Assembly (NCBI GenBank): GCA_035296965.1
Contig: DATGZX010000383.1
Span: forward strand, 1 to 64,000
DNA: 64,000 nt
Origin: DATGZX01 sp035296965
GTDB lineage: Bacteria > Planctomycetota > Planctomycetia > Gemmatales > Gemmataceae
Reading direction: 5' to 3'
The position numbers and the translations under genes were made by a program. Below the pieces are notes generated by a model, which saw only the letters and a program-made list of their open reading frames with translations, made no database searches and had not been told where the DNA came from. This document shows, piece by piece, positions 55,944-63,885 of the stretch (position 1 is its first letter; each line of letters opens with the position of its first letter).

Positions 55944-56259
55944 ATGCCGCAATTAGTTGCGTGGTCCTCACAGTGAAAGCAAACCTACACGCCGAAGGCC
56001 CGGGACCATGTTCGTGCCCCAGTACAGGAGGGCAATTCAATGGCCGCCTGCGCCCCGCTGAACTGCGCCGGTCACCGGTTGCTCGGCATGCTTTCAGGGC
56101 TTCCCGCGAGTAGGGCTTCCTTTGGCCAGTCAGCTGCCTGAGAGCATGGCATCCGGCACAAAGCCGCCTCGCCTCCGTGTGAACCGACAAGGATGCGCCG
56201 TCTCTTTGCTTGGCACGAAGCCAGCGCTGTGGTAGGGTCAAGGCAGAGGAGTATAGGAC

Positions 56260-56553
56260 ATGACCATCCACTTACCAGAGGACCTGGAGAGATTCGTCCA
56301 GGCCAAAGTGCAAAGTGGGCGCTTCGCGTCAGAGGACGATGCGATCACTGAAGCCGTGCGCTTACTCCGATCGGCCGAGGACAGGGCTAGTGCCGTAGCC
56401 GGACGAGAATCTTCTGCCCCGGAGCCCGCCTGGCAACGACTGGCAAAAGCCGCGGCTACCATTCCCGACGCGGTTTTTGACCGGATTCCCGCGGATGGTT
56501 CTGCACAGCTGGACCACTATATTTACGGCAGCCCTAAGCATCCGAACTCATGA
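56260..56553 (+). CDS. CopG/ParD-like type II antitoxin
   Basis: 97 residues after AGGAG. Residues 1-45 (MTIHLPEDLERFVQAKVQSGRFASEDDAITEAVRLLR) match the ribbon-helix-helix antitoxins of the ParD/CopG group. The C-terminal half is variable and ends with GSAQLDHYIYG, likely the toxin-neutralising part. The stop overlaps the start of a PIN-type toxin reading frame (ATGA), but that toxin is truncated after about 18 codons, so the antitoxin may now be without partner. Confidence 0.85.
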   Translation: MTIHLPEDLERFVQAKVQSGRFASEDDAITEAVRLLRSAEDRASAVAGRESSAPEPAWQRLAKAAATIPDAVFDRIPADGSAQLDHYIYGSPKHPNS

Positions 56554-56696
56554 AGCGAGTCTTCGCAGATGCCGTTTACTGGGTGGCCCTTGCCAATCGC
56601 CGGTGCTATGCCCACGGCATTTTGCGTGGGCATGCGAGCGACGTTGGGCCTGGTTGCGATTTGTCCCGCGAGAGGAAGCAATCTCCTGCCGGATGA
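56550..56696 (+). pseudogene. Truncated PIN-domain toxin
   Basis: The frame begins MKRVFADAVYWVALANRR, the first strand and helix of VapC-like PIN toxins, with the catalytic Asp7 in FADAxYWVAL. From about codon 19 it runs into the repeat element at 56605 and ends at a TGA at 56696. None of the later PIN acidic residues is encoded, and no continuation was found beyond the element. The ATGA coupling with the antitoxin is intact, so this is a recent loss. Confidence 0.75.
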
Positions 56697-56863
56697 AATC
56701 AGAACGTATTTCCCGACCACTCTTTGGCTCTGGTGCCCTGCTCCCGATTATACTGGAGTGGGTGCTGGTACATTGCAGGTACACATGGAGTCGCTGCCTG
56801 GAGTTGTTAGTTCCTGATAATTCGCTGTCGCTCGCATGCCCACGCAAAAGCCGTGGGCATGGC
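56605..56863. mobile_element. Repeat family R1, complete copy 1 (MITE-like)
   Basis: 259 bases. Left end ATGCCCACGGC(A)TTTTGCGTGGGCATGCGAGCGAC and right end the inverse (GTCGCTCGCATGCCCACGCAAAAGCCGTGGGCAT), about 37 bases each with one indel. Each end can itself fold: ATGCCCACG pairs with CGTGGGCAT. The interior (GATTATACTGGAGTGGGTGCTGG...) is shared with copies near 61.9, 63.0 and 63.9 kb. No transposase is encoded. It cuts the PIN toxin gene. Confidence 0.8.
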
Positions 56864-57048
56864 CTGGGAGCCTGGCGGTCGCTGGGGCAAGTGAAAAAGT
56901 ACGATGTCCCATTTTGCTTTCTGCGACACTTCAATGCCTTTTCTGTTTGACGCGACCCAGTGAACCCGAGATGATCCCATGAGAAGCCGGGCGCTTCGTT
57001 GGAATCGCTCGTATCGGGGCAAGCTCTAAGATACTCGGAGATGAGCCG

Positions 57049-58437
57049 ATGTCGGCCGCGGCCCTCGACTATACATACAGGTATCCATTTTCCTCCCGAT
57101 TTGCAGTCCATGAGGGCGGCTCGCAATTGCGGCTGGCTACCTGCGGCGGAGTCGAGCAACACCCACATTTCTTCAGCGGCAAGTTGACGCAGCCCAAAGA
57201 GACTGCCGATCTGCTCCGCGGCCTGCTACGCGTCGTCCAATCGCGATTCCATCTTCCCACAGCGAGCCTGAAGCAAGTCCTCGATCCGGTGGTGACGAGC
57301 GGGGGCGAACGCTTGCGTTTCGAGGGTTTTTCCGCGTGTTGCAGTGCCTACGTTCGTGTGGACCTCCTACCGGGAGCTTTTGCAGGCCAATTCATGGGTC
57401 GGGGCACAACTAACGTGGACTTCAATCCACCCACGCATGCAGCCTTGGCCAGGATTCGTTCCGACCACGAGATCGTTTTCTCGGTTGGTGCGGATACATT
57501 CGAACTAGCCCGTGAGCAAGGGACAGTGGTCGAGCGGAAGGTTGCTTTGCCGCAGCGCTGGCTGCGGGGCTTCGTTGAGGTCCAGGCTTATCAGGCGCGG
57601 ATGATACCGCGATTGGAGGTTTCCGGCAGCGAAGCGCAGCGTTTCTTCAGGGCGCTCCCGCGGACACCGATGAAAAGTGCGTGTTGGATCGTCACGGCAG
57701 GCAAGGAGCTCCGCATCAGCCAGCGCGAGCAGAAAGATGGCGTTTGCGTGGCTGGCTTGCAACGCCTGCGTGTTCTCGAAGATCTCGCGCATCATGCCCG
57801 TTGTTTAAGGATCTATGCCGAGTCAGCCACGCAGACGAGCACTTGGGAATTGATTACTCGTGAGGCCCGTTTCCATATGGTACTCAGCCCCGACGTATGG
57901 CGAGGGTTCTCCGGAGAGGGCCAAGTGCTAGCCGATCTGGCCAGTACGGACTGGCAGTCGGTTTTGCCGCGGATTCGTGCAGCGCTCCGCTGGGAAGCAA
58001 AGATCGATGCGGATGGCTTGGCAAAACATCACAACCTGGATGCGAAGGCCGTTGCTGCTGCGTTAAGTGTGCTGGCATCCCGGGGGCTTGTCGGCTATGA
58101 CCTCGCCGAACGGGCTTACTTCCAGCGCGAATTGCCTTTTGACTTATCAGGAGTGGAAGCGCTGCAGCCACGGTTGCTCGATGCACGCAAAATTGTCGCG
58201 GCTGGCGGCGTCCGTTTCATCCGCCGGGAAGATGGAAACAAGGAGGCCCTGGTTCAGGGGACTGGTGTCGAGCATCGTGTGCGCCTATCTGGAACACAGT
58301 GGAAGTGCACCTGTCCATGGTTCGCCAAACACCAAGGACTGCGCGGGCCCTGCAAGCACGTGCTTGCCGCGCAGATCGTTCTTGAAGCCCCCCAAGGGTC
58401 CACTACGACCGAAGGTAAGGATTCGACCGAGCGATGA
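57049..58437 (+). CDS. SWIM zinc-finger protein
   Basis: 462 residues after GGAG. The C-terminal SWIM finger CxCx(n)CxH appears as WKCTCPWFAKHQGLRGPCKHVLAAQ (about 420-445), probably binding DNA or proteins. The N-terminal 250 residues are beta-rich with no domain I can name (GGVEQHPHFFSGKL...). A winged-helix-like part may lie near 310-360. The stop overlaps the next gene by four bases (ATGA). SWIM proteins often sit with MoxR ATPases and VWA proteins or large helical-repeat partners; here only the repeat partner is present. The biological role is unknown. Confidence 0.85.
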   Translation: MSAAALDYTYRYPFSSRFAVHEGGSQLRLATCGGVEQHPHFFSGKLTQPKETADLLRGLLRVVQSRFHLPTASLKQVLDPVVTSGGERLRFEGFSACCSAYVRVDLLPGAFAGQFMGRGTTNVDFNPPTHAALARIRSDHEIVFSVGADTFELAREQGTVVERKVALPQRWLRGFVEVQAYQARMIPRLEVSGSEAQRFFRALPRTPMKSACWIVTAGKELRISQREQKDGVCVAGLQRLRVLEDLAHHARCLRIYAESATQTSTWELITREARFHMVLSPDVWRGFSGEGQVLADLASTDWQSVLPRIRAALRWEAKIDADGLAKHHNLDAKAVAAALSVLASRGLVGYDLAERAYFQRELPFDLSGVEALQPRLLDARKIVAAGGVRFIRREDGNKEALVQGTGVEHRVRLSGTQWKCTCPWFAKHQGLRGPCKHVLAAQIVLEAPQGSTTTEGKDSTER

Positions 58438-61289
58438 GCAACGAAGAGCTAAATGCGATTCTCGACCGCGGTGACGCGAGCGCTTGCCTGGAATTCTTTG
58501 AGAACGCGACCGAAGCGGAACGCAAATCGGTTGCCAAGTCGGCACTGCAACGGGCGCGGGCAGCGCCCTGGGTACACCTTGCGGATACGCGCGTTTTCGA
58601 GATTGCTGTGCTTGCCTCGGCCTCGCTAAGTCAGTGGAAGAGGCGGCCCTGGTCCTATCTGTCTCAGGATGATGTTGTCGCGGTGCTGGCTGCCCGACGT
58701 CCAAAGTGGCTCGACGAGTGGGCGCAATGGATTTGTGAGGACACGAGCCGCCACCAATTCCACTGGCCGGCCCTGCGGCGGCTAGAGCGCATGGGACTCT
58801 GCAAGCGGCCGCAATCCGACAACTACAGTCGGGGAATGGTTGCCTGGCTCGGGCACGCGGGCGGAGGTGTCTACAATGCTTTGTGCGTGGACCCCGTGCT
58901 TCTGGAAGACGAACTCTGGAAAATCTTCCAGGTTGGCGTCCCCCTTTACGAGTCTGGTGCCAACGGTTGGTTTACCGCACTGGCTCGTCTTGCCGAGGAA
59001 GGGAGGATCCCGCGTGCCCGGCTCCTCGACGCTAGCCTGGACGCTCTCGAAGCTGATTTTCGCGAAGATCACTCGCGCGGTTACATTCGTCTGTACGCAT
59101 TTCTTTCACCAACACTAGAGGAACGCTCAGAGCGGGCAGAACGCTACCTTGGCCTGGTAGAAAGCCGGAATGCTTCCACGGTGGCATTCGCGCTGCGGAC
59201 CCTCCATGAACTCGTCCCGAAAAAGCGACTCCATGCGGATGCGCTGCTGGAACACCTGAGGCCGGCTCTACTCGCTCGGTCAAAGGGCATTGTTCTCTCG
59301 GCTGTTCAGCTCCTCCAAAAAGGAGATTGGGGAAACGGCGATTCTCATGCCCGCGTGGCGCTGCTCGCTGCGGAGGCTCTCGCTAATCCGGACGCCCAAG
59401 TCGAGAAAAAAGCCCTGGATGTCATCCAGCGTTACGCGAACCCACCGGGTCACGATCTCAAGCAGGTTCTCGGCGACAGGCTCCCTAACCTGGCTCCCTC
59501 GCAGCGGTCGCGCCTGGAGGCGTGGTTAGCAACGTTTCAACCGGAGCGGCTGGCGGAGCATGGCTCCATCTCTGAACCGGAATTGGACGACTTGCTTTGT
59601 CGCGCCGCGGCGCTCGACCCGGAGCTAACTGCATTGGCCGGGGTCCCCGCTGCGATAGAAGCGGTTTCCAGCGGCACGGGCACTCTCCCAGCGCTCCGCT
59701 TCGATGGCACGGAAATGCCTCGACTCAACCCGGAAGCGCAGTTGAAGCCGGTCGACGAGCTGGACGAGCTGATCGATCTATTCGCTTGGGTACTCGAGAA
59801 TGCAGAAGCAGCCGACGAGGTGGAGCGGGCCCTCGATGGCGTCGCCCGGCTCTGTGAAGAGCAACCAAGCGACTTTGCGGCGCGAGTCAGCCCCTTGCTA
59901 GCGCGATCCAATGAACTGGCAACCAAGGACAGAATAGCCCTGAATCTCTTTGAACGGTCGCTGTGCGACGTCGTCTTGGCCTGGGTAACCGGCAGAATGT
60001 GGTGTCCGCCAGGGTTTCCAGGATACTTTATGTGCTATCGGGAGCGCATCAATGAACTAATCCGACAAGTCGGCCAGCCCCGCGCCGCGCCACTCTTGGC
60101 AACGCCAACGCATCGTGGCGGCTGGATTGACCCTCTGATATTGGCCAGCCGAGTACGCCAACTTACCGCGGGAAGTGTCTCGCCAGGCAACGCGGACGGG
60201 TTGCTTGCGCTCTTACGCCTGGCACCGGAGCGCCGTGCAGCGGCGCTCGCGGAAGTAGCCGGAGTGGCAGGAGAATTTGCAAGTGCTCTTCGCTACGCGC
60301 TCGGCAGTAATGGGGAAACGATCGGGCCAACAGCCAACTGGTGGGTGTCGGCAGCCCGAGCGCGCCAGCCCTTCATGGACGACGATGCCTTGGAGCAATG
60401 TCATCCAGGTTTGGGCCCCGATGCCGGTCTCGCCGCCAGTTATGCGTTTCGGAAAGGCCCCCACAAGCTTGCATCAGCCTGGATGCAGGCTCCGAACTTG
60501 ATGGAGAGATACCCCCCTTTGCCGACGGCGCGAGCAGCGGAACCGGCCACGGTCCAGTTGCATCGTCTTAATCGTGGATGGGACGAACCCCTACTGCGCT
60601 GGGCAGCGACCGTATGGCCATTGGCCCGCGAGTCCTTGTTCGCGGTCGGTGCTGAGCAAGTGGCCGGCCATACCGGCGTACCGACTTGTGCCCGAATGAA
60701 CCGCGTCTACCTGGAGCCTCTTTTCGACCCCGACGTCCCTCTCAAACCGATGGCGTTGCACTTGCTTGCTCTCGCCCTCTCATCCAAGCAGCCAGACGAA
60801 AGCGGTCTGGCTACGGACGTGCTGATTGCTGCGATCAACGACCGCCGTCTCGATGGCGGGGAGCTCGGCGCGGTCATGCACGCCCTGGAGCCCAGCGGGT
60901 TGATCAAGCCTCTTCGTTGGGCCAAGGGGCTCGAAGCATTAGCACGAACATCGCACCTCCATAGTCAGGTTGTGGTCGCGACTCTTCAGTGTCTTTTGCA
61001 GGGCGATGCCTTCCCGTACAATCGGGACCGAAACGCCATGCTCGAACTCCTGAGGGAACAGCTCATAGCCTACGGAGATGCAGTAACCTGTGCCGCGACG
61101 CGCTCATACCTATCGCAATGGCAAGGGGGAGGGCAGACCGGCAAACTTTCCCGCCAGCTTCTGGAAATGCAACCAGATGCGGAGTCCCCAGCGAGGCGCG
61201 CCGCCACCATTCAGGATCTCGCCGGTCGCATCGAGAGAGTGGAGCGCTGGAGCCGCGCGCGAAAGTCGTGTAGGGCGCCGTGGGAATAA
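58434..61289 (+). CDS. Large helical-repeat protein, SWIM partner (DUF6493-like)
   Basis: 951 residues, no signal peptide or membrane helix. Nearly the whole length is alpha-helical with HEAT/ARM-type pairs of helices, for example in 215-360 (RLYAFLSPTLEERSERAERYLGLVES...ASTVAFALRTLHELVP) and 560-830. Two less regular spans lie near 395-445 and 640-670. It resembles DUF6493-group proteins known to be encoded beside SWIM zinc-finger genes; I am confident of the pairing, less of the family name. The start overlaps the SWIM gene stop (ATGA), so they are translationally coupled. No enzyme motif was seen. Confidence 0.8.
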   Translation: MSNEELNAILDRGDASACLEFFENATEAERKSVAKSALQRARAAPWVHLADTRVFEIAVLASASLSQWKRRPWSYLSQDDVVAVLAARRPKWLDEWAQWICEDTSRHQFHWPALRRLERMGLCKRPQSDNYSRGMVAWLGHAGGGVYNALCVDPVLLEDELWKIFQVGVPLYESGANGWFTALARLAEEGRIPRARLLDASLDALEADFREDHSRGYIRLYAFLSPTLEERSERAERYLGLVESRNASTVAFALRTLHELVPKKRLHADALLEHLRPALLARSKGIVLSAVQLLQKGDWGNGDSHARVALLAAEALANPDAQVEKKALDVIQRYANPPGHDLKQVLGDRLPNLAPSQRSRLEAWLATFQPERLAEHGSISEPELDDLLCRAAALDPELTALAGVPAAIEAVSSGTGTLPALRFDGTEMPRLNPEAQLKPVDELDELIDLFAWVLENAEAADEVERALDGVARLCEEQPSDFAARVSPLLARSNELATKDRIALNLFERSLCDVVLAWVTGRMWCPPGFPGYFMCYRERINELIRQVGQPRAAPLLATPTHRGGWIDPLILASRVRQLTAGSVSPGNADGLLALLRLAPERRAAALAEVAGVAGEFASALRYALGSNGETIGPTANWWVSAARARQPFMDDDALEQCHPGLGPDAGLAASYAFRKGPHKLASAWMQAPNLMERYPPLPTARAAEPATVQLHRLNRGWDEPLLRWAATVWPLARESLFAVGAEQVAGHTGVPTCARMNRVYLEPLFDPDVPLKPMALHLLALALSSKQPDESGLATDVLIAAINDRRLDGGELGAVMHALEPSGLIKPLRWAKGLEALARTSHLHSQVVVATLQCLLQGDAFPYNRDRNAMLELLREQLIAYGDAVTCAATRSYLSQWQGGGQTGKLSRQLLEMQPDAESPARRAATIQDLAGRIERVERWSRARKSCRAPWE

Positions 61290-61421
61290 CATTCGGCGGT
61301 CATCCCGCGGCACCCGAATCGTGGTTGATGCTGCAAGTCCCTACGCGGTCCTATAGAATCCAACCATGGTACGCTGGCTTCGTGTCGCCAACGGCAACCC
61401 CTCGCTCAGACGGAGAACATT

Positions 61422-61652
61422 ATGGACTGGCAAGATCGAATCACCATAGACCCAAAGGTGCTGGTCGGCAAGCCGGTCATCCGCGGGACACGCCTGGCCG
61501 TCGCATTTCTCATGGATCTCTTGGCGGAAGACTGGACCGATGAGCAGATCTTGAAGAACTACCCGCAGCTTGTTCGCGAAGATCTTAAGGCAGTTCGCCA
61601 CTACGCTGCCGAGACCTTGAAACAGGAACATGTCCACCCCCTGCCCGTGTGA
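61422..61652 (+). CDS. DUF433 antitoxin-like protein
   Basis: 76 residues after GGAG. The family is clear: RITIDPKVLVGKPVIRGTRLAVAFLMDLLAEDWTDEQILKNYPQLVREDLKAVRHYAAE, the DUF433 winged-helix antitoxin partner of DUF5615 (PIN-like) toxins. The expected toxin gene starts four bases later but is broken after about 13 codons. Confidence 0.92.
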   Translation: MDWQDRITIDPKVLVGKPVIRGTRLAVAFLMDLLAEDWTDEQILKNYPQLVREDLKAVRHYAAETLKQEHVHPLPV

Positions 61653-61655
61653 GAC

Positions 61656-61703
61656 ATGGCGAACTTTCTAGCCAACGAAAATGTCCCCAAGAAGGGAAGC
61701 TGA
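61656..61703 (+). pseudogene. Truncated DUF5615-like toxin
   Basis: MANFLANENVPKK is the first strand and loop of DUF5615 toxins (typical M-FLADENVP with the catalytic Asp, here Asn). The frame then ends at TGA 61703. The 70 bases that follow and the repeat copy 2 do not restore the domain. The D-to-N change and the truncation both suggest loss of function. Confidence 0.65.
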
Positions 61704-61773
61704 GGATCGTCCCGCTGCGATGAGATCGCTGTTTCCAGAACGTGCTTCCAACGCAAGCGCTCGACGAAGCAGA

Positions 61774-61868
61774 GTAGGGCGTGTCAAGCGTAGCCGCGCT
61801 GACGCACCTGACCCCAGAATGCCGGAATCGAACGGTGCGTCGGCGCGAGTACGCTTGACACACCCTAC
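61774..61868. repeat. MITE-like element nested in R1 copy 2
   Basis: GTAGGGCGTGTCAAGCGTAG... (from 61774) and the inverse ending ...ACGCTTGACACACCCTAC (61868) pair over 35 bases with about four mismatches. The loop is about 25 bases. It lies at the point where R1 copy 2 loses its left half, so it was inserted into, or replaced, that copy. Confidence 0.7.
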
Positions 61869-62016
61869 CACTCTCTTTGGCTCTGGTGCACTGCTCCCGA
61901 TTATACTGGGGCGGGTGCTGGTACATTGCAGCTCGATACGGAGTCGCTGCCTGGAGTGGTCAGTTACCGATGGTTCGCTGTTGCTCGCATGCTCACGCAA
62001 AAGCCGTGGGCATGGC
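61869..62016. mobile_element. Repeat family R1, copy 2 (right half)
   Basis: From CCACTCTCTTTGGCTCTGG the sequence follows copy 1 (GATTATACTGGGGCGGGTGC...) to the hairpin end GCTCGCATGCTCACGCAAAAGCCGTGGGCATGGC. The left half is missing. Confidence 0.75.
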
Positions 62017-62155
62017 ACCAGGCGATCCTGTACATCAACAACCCGCAAATCTGTCTGCCCTGACTTCAGAATCTGGAAAACATGTTGCCTCCTGGCAGCG
62101 TGTTGGCAATTGTGTTACCGGATGGTACCTCAAAAGTGTCTATTGGAAACGCCCG

Positions 62156-62560
62156 ATGATGGTGGAATTTCAGGACCTGGAAGACCGTACGAACCCTTGC
62201 AACGGTGAGCGGTTCGCAAGTCCCTCCCAAGTAATCGCATTGCTTGATGAGCTAAACTGCTCAAGGCCCCCTTTCATGTGCGAATTGATCGGGGATAATG
62301 GGTTCACTTTGACAGTCGGGCTGGGTGGTGATGTCGGCTGCGTTCAGCACGCTCCCAGCGATGGAACTCCCCCGTATTTGATGGCAGTTGGTTCAACCGA
62401 GGTAGAACCGAACGTTGGCGACGTGGAGTTTGTCGTGGGAGGAACTGCGACGCCGATAGATCGGCGATATTGCGTACCCTTTGAAACAGCGAAACAAATC
62501 GCCGCCCACTTCGTCGAGACGGGCAATCGCTGGCTCGGGGTATCGTGGGAGGAAATATAG
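62156..62560 (+). CDS. Imm1-family immunity protein
   Basis: 134 residues from the ATG at 62156. Features match Imm1: GFTLTVGLGGDVGCVQHAP, a PPYLMAVGS segment, and the conserved C-terminus TPIDRRYCVPFETAKQIAAHFVETGNRWLGVSWEEI. Imm1 proteins neutralise polymorphic toxins, often nucleic-acid deaminases, delivered between bacteria. There is no toxin gene beside it, so it may be an orphan protecting against neighbours' toxins, or the toxin was lost to the repeats around it. Confidence 0.85.
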   Translation: MMVEFQDLEDRTNPCNGERFASPSQVIALLDELNCSRPPFMCELIGDNGFTLTVGLGGDVGCVQHAPSDGTPPYLMAVGSTEVEPNVGDVEFVVGGTATPIDRRYCVPFETAKQIAAHFVETGNRWLGVSWEEI

Positions 62561-62838
62561 GCACGTCTGCCCGTCCACGCCGCCGCCGATGTTTCTCCTG
62601 CCGAAGTCCCAGATAAGAGCGCCCAGCCTGTATTGCCACGAGCGCACGTTTCATCGCCCGACTTCTGCAATGGCGGCGTTGTAAGGGAGACCGGGCGTAG
62701 GGTCAAAGTATTCAGTCGGGCAGCAGGGGACGCCTCGATTGAATTTGGCGGCTTCCGTCCACGAGAGAATCAGCCGATTGACGGAGCCAATGCGAGACCT
62801 AATGCTAATCATTCCTCCTCAATCTCAGCGGGTGAACC
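62561..62838. other. Gene-poor stretch after Imm1
   Basis: 278 bases. A 52-codon minus-strand frame (62641-62796 region) has no recognised homology. Nothing else was recognised before the transposase remnant. Confidence 0.35.
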
Positions 62839-62925
62839 ATGAAATTCGCTCTCGTGCCTTGGCAACTGCTTTTCGTCATCTTGGCTGGTTAGGTTAATTG
62901 GAAGCAGCAAGAAGTAATCGAGTAG
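62839..62925 (+). pseudogene. Remnant of a transposase N-terminus
   Basis: From the ATG at 62839 the frame reads MKFALVPWQLLFVILAG, then TAG, then VNWKQQEVIE, then TAG. From memory of planctomycete integrase-core transposases, the start is of the type MKxPLxPWQLLFxILAGWVNRQQQxVIxYL. The two TAG codons stand where Trp and Tyr are expected. Only about 29 codons survive before R1 copy 3. Confidence 0.55.
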
Positions 62926-62993
62926 CAGCAACGGCAGCAGCACGAGCGGCCCTACCGATAACTTCAACTACTCGCTCAGCAGCCGCGCCGGGT

Positions 62994-63170
62994 GCCATGT
63001 CCACGGCTTTTGCGTGGGCATGCGAGCGACATTGGGCCCGGTTGTGATTTGTCCTGCGAGAGGATGCAATGTCCTGCCGCTTGAAATCAGAACGCGACTC
63101 CGGGCAACTGGTCGGCACGGGTCGACTGCCACCCATTATACTGGAGCGGGCGCAGGTCCATTTCAGCCTG
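62994..63170. mobile_element. Repeat family R1, copy 3 (left part)
   Basis: Begins GCCATGTCCACGGCTTTTGCGTGGGCATGCGAGCGAC and follows copy 1 through GAAATCAGAACG and ATTATACTGGAGCGGG. The right hairpin end is missing. Confidence 0.75.
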
Positions 63171-63259
63171 CCACCTTTTGTCTTTACACAAGTCGCCGTG
63201 CCCGGTGATGCGGGCTTCCCTCACCAAGTGGCCGCAATCCTCTGCAGGATTGTTGCAAC

Positions 63260-63583
63260 CTACTGGTGGTCGTTCGTCTCGAGCCTACCGAGATGCCTCT
63301 GGATGCGACTCTTGGCAAGCGTCGCCAACTTGTGAAGGCGCACAATGGATGGAGCCAGAAGGCCAGCCTGTTGCCAACCCGCAAGCGGAATGTCAGAAGA
63401 AGTTGTTCGTGGCTGAGTGGTGACTCGTGCCGGCAACACGTCCGCGTCGCCGGTGTCGAGAATCACCAAGGCTGGACGCGGCTTTCCAGGACCACTGACA
63501 GTGAAGGGAAAGTCCACCAGGACGATATCACCGGGCTGATAGCTTGTCGTAGATGGCGTCACTATCTGCGTATCCCCGGCCAA
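63260..63583 (-). CDS. PemK/MazF-type mRNA interferase toxin
   Basis: 107 residues. PGDIVLVDFPFTVSGPGKPRPALVILDTGDADVLPARVTTQP is the MazF core, with the KxRPALVI beta strand and the arginine used in RNA cleavage. The C-terminus SIVRLHKLATLAKSRIQRHLGRL is the usual end. The start overlaps the antitoxin gene by 56 bases; a GTG at 63562 would shorten the overlap. It appears intact. Confidence 0.9.
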   Translation of the reverse strand: MAGDTQIVTPSTTSYQPGDIVLVDFPFTVSGPGKPRPALVILDTGDADVLPARVTTQPRTTSSDIPLAGWQQAGLLAPSIVRLHKLATLAKSRIQRHLGRLETNDHQ

Positions 63584-63746
63584 AATCCTGCGCTGCTAGT
63601 TGTTCCCATTCCTGAGCCGACTCATCTTCAGGAACCAGCACAAGGACACGCACCTGCCGTCCGACAGGAATGCATCCTGCGATCGAAGCCGGCACTGCCA
63701 GCGTTTGGTCCGCGCTGAGCTGGGTCTGGAATTCGACTGCTTTCAT
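63528..63746 (-). CDS. MazE-like antitoxin
   Basis: 72 residues after AGAGG. MKAVEFQTQLSADQTLAVPASIAGCIPVGRQVRVLVLVP is the short AbrB-like/MazE-type N-terminal fold, followed by an acidic helix DESAQEWEQLAAQDFGRGYADSDAIYDKLS that neutralises the toxin. The toxin gene begins within its last codons on the same strand. Together they form a complete toxin-antitoxin module close to R1 copies 3 and 4. Confidence 0.85.
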   Translation of the reverse strand: MKAVEFQTQLSADQTLAVPASIAGCIPVGRQVRVLVLVPEDESAQEWEQLAAQDFGRGYADSDAIYDKLSAR

Positions 63747-63885
63747 GCTGAAAAACCTCTAATCTTTATTGTACCAGCTACGCGGGCAGTCCAGGAGTGC
63801 ATTTGTCGGCTCTTCAAAGAACTTGCCCGGCATCGCGCGAAGGAGAAACCGTCTTCATGTGCTTATCGTTGGCTTCATGAGCGGT

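Noticed and set aside
55792..56271. Minus-strand frame ending in a poly-leucine/isoleucine stretch
   Set aside because: The hydrophobic tail is a translation of the purine/pyrimidine hexamer repeat, not a membrane helix.
62641..62796. 52-codon minus-strand frame considered as a remnant Rhs-type toxin linked to Imm1
   Set aside because: Only a vague YFDP-like segment; not enough to claim a toxin.
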